From NCBI GenBank assembly GCA_012845835.1, contig JABAKD010000025.1, forward strand, positions 16,987,976-17,051,975: DNA of 64,000 bases, read 5' to 3'. This document shows, in pieces, positions 14,001 to 26,000 of the stretch. Within the stretch, counting starts at the first letter, position 1; the number at the start of each line of letters is the position of its first letter. The translations under genes were made by a program, and so were the position numbers. The notes below the pieces were generated by a model. It had not been told where the DNA came from and searched no databases. It worked only from the letters and a program-made list of their open reading frames with translations. This DNA is from Undaria pinnatifida (lineage: Eukaryota; Sar; Phaeophyceae; Laminariales; Alariaceae).

Positions 14001-17000
14001 CTTCCGTAGCTATGGTGCCGGGGGGGAGGATCTTGATATCCAGCGCTCGAAAGCTATGCCTACCGTCTTTGGTACGGTCAGACACTACCCAAAATTCAGC
14101 CTGTAGGTAGGCGTGCATATGCCGGGGTTTGGGAGGGCGGGGGGCGAATATTATAAAAAATGAAAATACACTCCAGCTGTGAGATCGAAGATTTCGTCGA
14201 AACTCGAATATATAACACATATATTTATATACATTAGGGGAGGGGGGAGGGCATGGAGGGAGGGCCAGGGGGAAGGGGGGGGGGGCGGGCGGGGAGGGGG
14301 TAGGGAGGAGGAGGGGGAGGTGGTAGGGAGGGGGGGGGGGGGAGGGAAGGAGGAGGGGGGGAAGAGAGAGAGGCGGGTAAGATAAAACAGGACAGGACAA
14401 GGGCCCAGGATGAAAAAGGTCAAGAAAACATCAAATAAGGTACGACAACAGAAGAGAAGAGCACAAGAAGCGAACAAGAATGCACAAGAATACTAAAAAA
14501 GTAAAAACGGGAAGTCTCACCTGCGAGCCCACCCTGAGTCGCTCCGGCCCCCCCTCCTTGACTGGCAGCACATGGCACGTGTTGAAGTAGATGGTGTCGG
14601 GGCACGACAGCGACTGCAAGAAACCGTAGTCGTGGGTGAGCCTCTTGACCACCCCTTGCTGTTTAGTAGCCCCGCTCTCGACCAGCTGTATCGCGGAGAG
14701 AGGGGGCGTGGATGGCGTGGATGAGGGAAAAGAGGGAGTAAGCCAAATAAAAACATTTACAGAAGAAATTGTGTGTTGGTATAATATAGAGGTCCTTTTA
14801 CCTGTTTCAAACCCCCGAAACGTATCATAACGTACCAAAAAGTTGTGCTTAATAGAGGTTTCAGGCTTGTTTTCGTGTTTTCGCGTGTTTTTCGGTACAG
14901 ATGACATGAGGGCGTAGACCCAACCCAACCACAACCGTAACCGTAACCGTAACCGTAACCGTGACCGTAACCGTAACCATAACCGGAACCGTAACCGTAA
15001 CCGTAACCGTAACCGTAACCTTGACCCAAACCCAGGCTAAGGCTAAGGCTACGCCCCTTAGCGCGGCGAAGCTGACAAAAAAGTGCAGACCACCCAAAAA
15101 CGTAATATTTTTCGTGCTGGATCTGGTATGATTGGGGGGCTGAGAACGCGGTAAAAAGCCTGTTGATAATTTGTACGATATGTATGATTTTACGAAATTC
15201 AATGTGCATGATTTCATAATTGATAGGCTTCGCATGAGTTGGATGCGCTGTTTTACGTACAATGTTATTTGTTTGATATGTATGATTCGTATGTACGCTT
15301 TGTATGATTGGACTGGTGTGTATTTTTGGTATGTTTGGTATGATTGGTACAAGGCGCTTCGCTCCGCGGGCGACGCTCGCCGACCGCTATGTACGCTCGC
15401 GCAGGAATGAAAAAATATAACAACTTGTGTGAAGTCGACCGAGGTTCACGATAAATGGCAGGTGCAAATTGGGGACTTCGATAATGCCAAGGGTCCCGCC
15501 GCCATGGTCAAGGAAAACAGCCCGGACGTGCCACATGCATTAGTATACCGTATGCGCCTGGTAGCTTCACTCTCGAAGTTCGTGACTACGCTACAGAGCT
15601 TTTTAGGTCTCTTAAGGATGACGAATCGGCACGGACACCGGGTACGATATGATGGATGTCAATGGATGGAAAAAACAGTTTGATCAAAACCCACACACGT
15701 CAGTCACACCTATGTTCGATACTAAAAATATATATGACGCCTAGACGGCGGTCCGTCACAGGGCTGAGTGTCAGCGGTACTTGGAAAAATCAAAATTAGT
15801 TTGTGTGGCTTTTGATACTGATGCGCGTTCAAAGAACAATGACAAATATGAAAAAAAAGAACACAAAACATACGCGTAACTACAGCGGCTGTGACAAAGA
15901 TAATTCAACCCAAAATCGATCCCGAATGAACAACAAAGGAAAGCGAATTAAACACTTGGTAACTGGTAACAGCGTACCGGGTACAAATAATACAGCAAAA
16001 GCCAAGCCAAAGAAGAAAATAAGAACTACAGCAGTGGAAAACAAAGCAAAAATAGAAAACCAGAAAGAAAATCCTGCCTGGAATGAGAAAAAAAATACAA
16101 ACACAAAGCGCAGAAAATGTATAAAAAGAAAACGATACAAATGTGCTGAAAAAAAACTGTGTCTGACTCTGCGAGGCTCGAACTCACGCCCTCGAGCTCA
16201 AAGTCTGTCGTCTCGACCATTTTATATAATTATCCTTACAACGTCAGCTGTGAGTTCCATTACTTCGGGGTCGATACTCATCTTTGCAAGCTGCGTACTT
16301 GTGCCGATGGGATCGGATAGTGAAGATGACGAATACGAGAGCCCTGCCACTCGATTCACAGTCGCGATTGCAGCATTCGCCACACACAAGAGACACACTA
16401 CTACTGCTACTCGTATTGTCGAGGACGAAGACAGCCGCCGTCTGCCACATGTCTTGATGCACAAGATCGACGGAAGCGAGGGGGGAGACAGCCCTCCTCG
16501 CGTGAAGCGCACACGGCGTGTTTTCCCTCGCCCCACCTACAAAGCCCCATCTGCGTGTGCGCTGAGATGCTCTGGTGCGGCGAACTCGTGCGAGTATGTA
16601 CGTGATCGCGCGATCGCCGCTGTTATTATTTTTCTCGAGAACTTTGTTAAAATTCAATCTTTAAATTCGGGTTTCATGATAAAGGTCGTCAATCCGATTC
16701 TGCCTGTCTGATTCTGCGGTCCAAAAATCAAGCTCATTTTCTGTTTCGGATACGCTATTATAAGAGATGGTCTTGTTGTTCTAACAGTTCGAATGGTTTG
16801 TACTGCATGCACGAGTATGCATTGTATGATTTGTATGATTGATATGACTTGTGACGTTATTGTTGCGTACCTTTTTGAGTTGTTCCTCCTCTCGCTTCTC
16901 CTTGTTGGTCCTGACCAGCACAATCTTGACAGCCCGCTTCCGCCCACTGCCTTTGTCCTGGCTCACCTGGTCACAACAATCCACAACAACAAAGTGTGTA

Positions 17001-20000
17001 TTGTCGTCACATTGAATGGTTCTTTTCTACCCAACGACATCAGTATCCCAGTAATCGTGCTGATTCTTCATTCTAGAGATACAAATGCTGTTGTCACAGA
17101 CTGTTAAGAGTAAACCAAAAACGATCGCAGTTAGTAAAACAAGTGAGATGCTAGCGTACCGGGAACGAGAACGCAACAAAACAAGCCAGACCAGAAAAAT
17201 AAGAAAACCAACAACTAAAAAGGACAAAAAGCAATGAGAGCAAACCAATTAACATCCATCGACAACAACACAGAGCACACATTTTCACATGCACCCACAA
17301 CAGAGTACACAAATTCACATTCGTCCGAAACAACATAGAGCAATCGTTTTCCCATTCACCAACAACCATAGAGCACACGCATCATACAAACATCCATCCA
17401 CAACAACACAATTCACATTTTAACAGTGTGCCGTCTTTACGTCTTCACATTGCACCGTTCTTCCTCATCATGTATACCCAACCACATCAGTAGACCCAGT
17501 GTCCGTGCTGATGATTCATCCTAGAGAGGAGAGATGCTAATGCTAATTCTATGGTCACAAGAGTGTGAGAGAGAAGAACAAAAACAACCGCAATTCATCA
17601 AGGTAAAGCAAGTGAAACGCTAGCGTACCGGGTACGAGGACACAACGCAACAAGCCAGAGCATAAAAGTAAGAGGCAAAAAAGCCGACAGGAGTTCTGAA
17701 GAATATGACACACGAAGATCAGAAAGGCTGCAACGAGAACAACATACGTGCTGAAGAGGAACAGATAACCATTGCACGGACGAAATAACGCCAGAAAGAG
17801 GAAGAAGATGCCGGCATAAGGCCGGCGGGGACATTTACTGTACCCACAACAACAGAGTACACCTATCATATTGACATCCATTCACATCGCAATCATATTT
17901 CACATTCAATCACAACAGGATACTACACTAGCCCCTCGTCCACAACAGCATAAAGCACACATTTTCACATCCCCCCACAACGACAGAATACACAAAAAAA
18001 TTGAACATCCACAACCACGCAAGAGCCACGTTTTTTCACGTTCCACAACAACAGACCGCGCCACAACATTAGACTGCGCCACAACAACAATAGACCGCGC
18101 CACAACATTAGACTGCGCCACAATAGACCGCGCCATAACAACAATCCACAACAACAAGAGAGTGCGCCTAATTGCTATTTGCTACTTGCTATATACTACT
18201 TGCTATTTGGGGTGGTTAGCGTCGCTTTCTTTTTTTGGAGTGGCTCGAGGTCACTCGCACGAGTGACCGAACCCCCCGTTCCCTTGCGGTCTCAAGCCTG
18301 TGTCTGTTTTTTTTTTAACTCTGCGATAAGAATCCGCAACGGGGTGGTGAGGTTCGCTTCGCCAAACAAACCGCCTAAAAAGAGTATCAAAACCGTCCAA
18401 AGTCTCCAACGCCAACCCAACCCACCAAAAAAAAAAGAAGAGAAAAAAATACGCTGCGTAGAAATGTTGTGTGTTCCTCTCCTACTCCTTTCTTGAATTG
18501 CTACGAACAGTTAGTAACCTAATTTTCGTGGGTTGGTTAAGCTTGGTTTAAGGCGAGAACCCAACCCGCGAAAAAAAACAACAGCGAACAAAATGGGTTA
18601 TAACGTCTTTTCACCACTGGAAACCCTTTCTTTTGACAAATGTACTTGAAGGTAGTGTAGGGAGGGATTTTGGGGCTCTAAAAGGGGTTAAGAAACATGC
18701 TCTCCCACCGTTTTTTTTTTCAATTTCTAACGCATACATTTTTCGTGGGTTCGCTGGCCTTGGGATAATGACGTTCATCGGAACATCTTGTTTTGCAGCA
18801 CGACTTTTATTTTACCCTTTCAAAACCCCCAATTCCCTCCGTATACTAACTTCAAGTAAATTTGTCCCCCAATAGGGTTTTAAGCTGCGAAGGCGTTACT
18901 GCCTAGGCCAAAGGGGTTTGTTCATCGGGCTGCACTTTCAGATTACTCTAAATTGTTTTTTTCAGGTGAGGTAAAGAGCTCCGCAAAGCGAGGACCCTCA
19001 GCAAAAAAAAAGGGCGTACCTTCACCGTGCGTCGAAGCTTGCTACGTATGATGAAAGATGGCGCTGTTAGCTTATAACCCCTTTGGAGCCCGAAAAATAA
19101 CCCCCTATACTAGCATCAAGTAAATATGTCCCCAGAAAGGGTTTCCACTAGTTAATGCGTTAAAACGTTCACTGGATGACGGGGTTTCTTAGCCCAATAT
19201 CGTCGGGATTTTATTATTTATTGTAAACATCATTTTCGTTGTGTGCCTATCATAGGTCATGTTTTTTTTCGTTCATCTGGTTGCGCCTTCAGTTTACTCA
19301 AAATAGCTCTCTTGGGTGAGGTATGGGGCTCCTTATTGAGCCACGACCCTCAGAAGGAAAAACCAATGGTTGGTGCAGACTGATTCTATGATAGCCTCCC
19401 TCAAAAACAGCGATGTTCTTTCAACGAACGTTTCACGGCTGCTCAACACGAGGAAGGACGCTACGAAAAAATATCTTCATGTATTCTCGTTTTTGCAAAG
19501 GACGATAAGGTCTATCGAACGAGGACGTCGGGGTGGCAAGGGGCACCGTGTTTCAGGAGATACGGCCGAGAGCTGGTTTCAAAACCAGCGATATCGTGCA
19601 AGAAAATGTGGGGGGCGACAGTAGAACGACTCTCCACCTTCACCGTAGCATGTGTCCATGTATTGCTGCTGGAGTTGTAAACACGACTGACCTGAAATCG
19701 AACTTCGTCGCCCCGTCTAAAACGCGAGCCGGCATCCTCCTCTAGCGCGTCAGTGACAAGGTAGGGTACCATAGCCCCGGTAAGACCGAGAGGGGCTGGC
19801 GTAACGCCTGTAAACCACATAAGAAACCCACGGCAACGAGTCGTCAGCAAAACGCCCCCAAACAAAAGAGTCAAGACCTAATTATCATCCTGGTTTGGTT
19901 GGTAGCCGCCACAGGTGCACATAAATGAGCAAGATGCGCCGGTAACGCGTTGCCCATCAGTCGTGTTATCAGTGTATCGGTCAGTGTTAATAAGCCATCG

Positions 20001-23000
20001 TTCGCTATTCATAAGTCATCCATCAGCACTTACCAGTTTATCAGTCAGCATCCATAGGACATCATTCAGCCTTCATAAGTCAACCGTCAGCACTCAACAG
20101 TCTTATCAGTCAGCATTCATAATTCATAAGTCATACATTCATACATGAGTCATACCTGGTATTCAACATTCACAAGTCATCGGTCAGCACTTATCAGTGT
20201 ATCAGCGGGCATTTGGGACCTGATAGTACCTCGATTAATGTATATATCATACCGGTAGGGATTAATGCTACCGTCCACGTAGTTACCGGTAATTACCTTT
20301 GTATCAATTTACCGGTAACTACCGTTACGCAATCCCTGCAATAGTAATAACTAGCCATCAGGCCCAGCTAAATCACGGCGGTAATTACCTTTGTATCAAT
20401 TTACCGGTAACTACCGTTACGCAATCCCTGCAATAGTAATAACTAGCCATCAGGCCCAGCTAAATCACGGCGGTAATTACCTTTGTATCAATTTACCGGT
20501 AACTACCGTTACGCAATCCCTGCAATAGTAATAACTAGCCATCAGGCCCAGCTAAATCACGGCCCTACCTTCTGCCGTGGCACGACTCTTACACATCTCG
20601 GATAGATCGTGATCTGTGCATAGATCATCTCAGATCATCTACATAATCTACGTCTATACAGTACATCCTGTACCTACCGTTATGAAATATTGTACAAGAT
20701 CTGTACATAAAGGGTACATATCCAACCCTGGAAAGCTTTGCTAGATGATGCTGATTGTGCGGTTCCCACCCGATAACATGAGCTAGATCATGAGCTAGAT
20801 CATACAGATCTTGCCTGGAATATATAGATCACCAAGTGGGGATAGATCATCTGTCGGTGATCTGTCCAACGCGTGGGCTCTTATGATATTATTCTTTATA
20901 TTTGGGAATTATCACCTTCACGGGTTCCAGTAGCAGCGGCTGGAGTATCCGCGACTGCCTCCTCCGTCTCCGGCGTCTCCGAGGCAGTACCGCGTGCTCC
21001 GGCTACGGCTACGGTAGTACGGAAGGTGGTTGTTGATAAGAATCGGGCATAATTCGGGTAATTTTGTGAATTCGACTTAAACATCGGATGCCTTATATGT
21101 GGGGTATCGAGGAGACAATGCCAACACAGCACCGTTCAAGCAGTTAACCCTTTGACTACTGCAAAACTACGTAAGCTTCAACAAGCAAACCACGTGACCC
21201 ACAAGGTCAACGAAAACTATAACGAGCAAAATAATACCACAAAACTAAACACGCAAAACAAGAAAGAGAAAAAACGCGACGACGTTTCACCTTCCTCGCC
21301 CTCAGTGGCGTTCTCCCCCTCTGGGGTTTCTTCTGTTTCACCCCCTACCCCCGTGGCGGCGTCCGCACCGCCTTCCACTTCCTGTGGCGCAGTGCTCACA
21401 GTGGGATATTCTTCGGAGGGCACACCTCCCGTAATCTTTTCAGCGGGAGAGAAGAGGGATAGCGGGGGGAGGGGGGGGTGCTCATTACGACGCATGACCG
21501 TAGCATAGACCATAGACCTTAGCATCTCGACAATGCTGGGATGGAGCACGTGGGGTTTTCACCGACCAGGTAGACATCGCGTGCAGCAAGCGTGAAGCGT
21601 CATGGGGTGTTCGGCGAGTCGCACGAAGGGTAAGCTGAGGAAGGGAGGGGGGGGGGGGGGGAGACAAGGTCGCTGGTGGTGTAGTACGTAGTACTAACCA
21701 GGGGATTTCATTATCACGAGCCGTCCCACGCGTCGGATCAGGAGGTCTCCAAAATCTCGCGGGGCGAGTCGGGTAGGGGCAGGAGATGTTCGAAATCACA
21801 CGGGTAGGGTAATTATTCGTTCAAATCTCATGGGTCGGGTTGGGTCGGGCCGGTTCGGGTCGGGTCAACTTGACCCGGCCAGGCCCGCAGAAAATGGCCC
21901 AGCCCAACCAGTGGAAACCCCTGGCATTCACCAGGGGTGCTCACGGGTAACTTCTCGCGGTTCGTGTCGGTTTCGGGTCGGTCTGGCCCGACCCGACTAG
22001 TGAATTTTGAAAACTCTTGACCCGACCCGTGAAATTTCGAGCACCTCCCAATTCGACCGGACTCGACCCGCAAAAAATTGAAATGTTCCTGACCCGTGCC
22101 AAGCCTGGTATCAAGTCTTTAAGGACCCATGTACAGCAACGTTGCAACCGATTTAGAACTGCATTTACGATCCAGGGACCAACTACTTGAAAACTAGAAG
22201 TAGACATTTTGACAAGTGTTACAGCACGAATACAAAGCAAGTGGGCTGTAAATACACATTTGTTTTTTTTTCCAGTCCCATCTATTATCTTTACAATTTT
22301 TTTCCAGCCCCCTCCTGTTTCGAAACTCAGACCCCGGGTCACATAGCATGTATACACCACAACCTTCCCGGGTAATACCTTAATGAGGCCTTCCATTTGT
22401 TGGAACTCCTGGGGCCTTGACCTGCCCATCATCTGCGCTCGGTGGGTGCTCGGGGTAGAGGAGGGGTAGGAGCGAATATCCCTTTCGATCACTCCGACAA
22501 AATGAGCTGTCAAAGGTCAGGAGGAAAACAACGGAGGGTTTCAACAGATCAGATCACTGTACATATCACGTAGCTCGTTTTCACACATGTGCGTCACTTG
22601 TACAAGTATTCACCACGCTGATCTGCAGGATCTGAACGATCTGTACATGTTTGTTTTTTTTCTCGCAGTCAGTATGATAATGCGCGGAGTGGAGGAGGGG
22701 TAGAAGCAAATATCCCGCTCCATCATCCCCCGAAAAGGTGCTGTCGGAAGGACAGAAGAGGCGGGTTTCGACGATTTCAGCTCACTCTACAGATCACGCA
22801 GATCATCTCTTCTTCTCATTGTACAGATCGCGCAGATCATTTTCAAATATTTGCACCATCTGCACACATTTCCAGGTGATCATCTGCAGGATAGGCGTGT
22901 GATAAGCACATAAGGCACCGTACCTCATATTCCGATCTACGGTGGAGGATCACCGTGTATGATATGAGTACTACTAACCTTACCCCTCACCTTGACCCAT

Positions 23001-26000
23001 TCTCAACTCCCCCAAAAAAACTCCTATTCTAAATCCAAGCGTTTCGTCGCCATGTAGGGAGTGCGGTGCTAAAAGGGTTATAACCCCAATTCGACTTACC
23101 AATTCCAATGTTTAGGGCCGGTTCTCGTCGTCTCGAAAACAGTGTACGTCAAACATAGCGTCGAACAAGTGGTATAGTCCATTAATAGTCTACCGGTGTG
23201 TTCTTACCCACTGATTTGTGCGATCTAGATCACGCAAGACCATCATCTGCCTCACGTGTACAGCATTCAATCTAGAGCCTTAACCCCTTCAGAGCCCCAG
23301 ATTCCCTCCCTATACTAACTTCAAGTAAATGTGTCCCCAAGAATGCGTTTCGAGTTGTATAGACTTTAAGCGTGGAAATCCCCCAAACACTAGGGCACCA
23401 AGGCAGTGGCTTCTTTACCCTGGACCGCTAGCTACTATTACGGAGGACGATAGTAAATAGGACCAAATATTGTTAGTAAAAACGCATGAATATATAGGTT
23501 TTTGTGTTCACCGTAGGTCCTATTTACTAGGGTTCCCCGTAATAGTTGGGTGGAGGAACAAGCCAAACAACCGACGTTGGTTTTCCTGGACGCAGGACCC
23601 ATTTACGGCTTCAAACCAAGGCTACGGTGGGGGTTTCAATCCTGGGGGCTTTTGGGGCAGTGGTTCGGGGTCACTCACGCGAGTGACCACTCAACGAGTG
23701 ACCCCCCTATTCCTTTGCGGTCTTGAGCTTTCGTGCTGCAGTAGTCATTTGGTGATATGAATCCGAAAACGGATGTTAAGCTACGCTGCGCCGAAGCAAG
23801 GCTCACGATTTTGATCCAAAAAATGACTTGGAGATTGAGCGACAACCCCCGTCATTGCTCTGTCCCAACAAACCCAAAGCTAGGGAACAGAGTTTGTGGG
23901 ATAAACGCTCAGGATAAGAGAGGGGCATCCATGTCGCCCCAACGACTCGGCCGTCGGGGCGGCCTGCTCGCCTAGCGTCTTGAAGTCCGTGACGTAGAGA
24001 GTCAGTCGTGCAAGTGGCTCAAACCGGGTAGTGAAACGGGGTACCTCCCCTACCCGTAGCCTTGGTCCACATCCGTAAAAACGTGCGGCTGGGGTATCAC
24101 GCAGCTCGCAAAGATGAGTCTCGATCATTAAAATTTGATCGCACTCATAGCTGACGTATTTGAAGTAAGATTATAAAATAAACGCACCAGTCAGGGGCTG
24201 GCACGCACAACTCCGCAAAAAAGTACCGCTCGCCAAAGACGGTACGTGACCGCAGTTTATCGTGTGGCGTTACCGTAGTTTAGGGGGTGGGGGGGGCAAC
24301 GTGACCGATCCTTGCTGATACATGAGGACACACACCCAGTAATACGCGCGATCGGAGTATCACACGGCTTTCAAAGATGAGTATCAACGAAATATTCGAT
24401 CTCACAGCTGTGGTGTATTCTATTCTTTAATAACTACCAGTTTTAAGTGTGGACACTGCAGCCGTCCGCCGTGACCATTGCTCGTGTTTTCGGCGACGTG
24501 CCGTCTCCTACCATATTTGTGCCGCTCGCAACCGACTGCAATACTTAGCAAACTAGTGACTAGTCGGCGACCTACCATTAGTATAGTCAGCCAACTCTAG
24601 ATGTCACATTTTTTACTCACCGTCAAGGACCAATTCGGACTGACGCGAAAACGAACAACCAAAAACACTGAAAAGATGACTGGCGTGCAAACACGAACCA
24701 CAAAAAATACTGACTCCACGACTGGTACACGATGCAAAAACGAACGACGAAAACGCTGAATTGAAGACTGGCGAGAGCAAACGACGACGAAAACACTGAA
24801 TCAAGACTGGCATAAAACACACGACGAACACGGAATCCGTTATTCAGTTTGAGTCGGTGCAGCATTCAACGTGGGGTCCAAGCGCACAAAACCCCGCACC
24901 CGATCCCAGTGACGTCTAAGATTGAGCGTAGGAAATCTGGCGTGTGTGGAGCGGGAATGGATCTTATCATATTTTGGAAGGCACGTTTTACCAGGGGCTA
25001 CCTACGAGCAATGAGAGCGGATATAGTAAGAGTGATTGGATGTGGAGCAATAGGATCAAAATTCAATCAATAATTCCAGATTCCTGAAGTTTAACAAAAG
25101 CTGTTTTCGAGTTTTTACTCGCCGTCAAGGACTACTTCAGACGAAACCGTCCCCGGGGGTAGGACGTTCAGCTGTAACGCGCAGTCCTTGCCGCTCCTGT
25201 TGCCCGAGCCGACTAGGAAGTCGACCTCGTCCCCCACGTTAACATTGGCCGGAGCTTCGGAAAGGCGGAAGAACAAGTCGCCAGGCCTGTCCATGCATCG
25301 GACAAAGCCGAAGGACTCCTTCATCGAGCACACTCGACCTTGCTCGCGCTCGCTGCTCACCTCTTGTGGCCTGATCAGACACGAAAAAGCACAGCAATCA
25401 TAAGCACACTATTAAGAACAATGCCAACCACACGCATAGGCAGAAGGATAAGCAGAAGGATAAGCAGAGGATATGCACAGAACCACAAGAAAGCACACGG
25501 AGAGGGCCATCCGCCAATCCAACCATCCAGCCACGCACCAACTCCTCCCACTCACCCAGTCCATCCAGCCCAACCCAACCCAACCCATCCTAACCCAACC
25601 ATTCAACCCAACCCAACCCGACCCATCACATACACTATGTTGGGTCGCTAGTGGACCCAATCCAACCCACCCACCCATCCACCCACCCACCCTTACCTCT
25701 GATTCTGTCCGTGACGGTGAAACCCACCGCTACTCCCACCACCCCCACCGCCTCTCCCGCTCATTGCCTGAGCGTGCTTTTGCCAACGCTCGCCACCCCC
25801 ACCACCGCCACCGCCACCACCCTCTCCTAGTCCCGCATCCCCTTCCCTCCCATCACCTACCGGAACTCCTCCCCCACCGCCACCGCCGCCTCCGACACCA
25901 CCACCACCGCCACCCCCACCAGGGCCCCAGTTCTGACCAGGTCCATTGAAATTGTTGTTGTTTTGGTTTTGGTCTCTGAAGCCTCCGCGAGGGTTGTTAT

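Noticed and set aside
15803-16711. 302-codon plus-strand frame
   Set aside because: Lysine/asparagine-rich A-rich sequence running through a tRNA-like fragment and a repeat. It lies in gene A intron 10 on the opposite strand.
20281-20570. CRISPR-like array
   Set aside because: Three identical 92-base units without repeat/spacer structure, in a eukaryotic intron: an ordinary tandem duplication.
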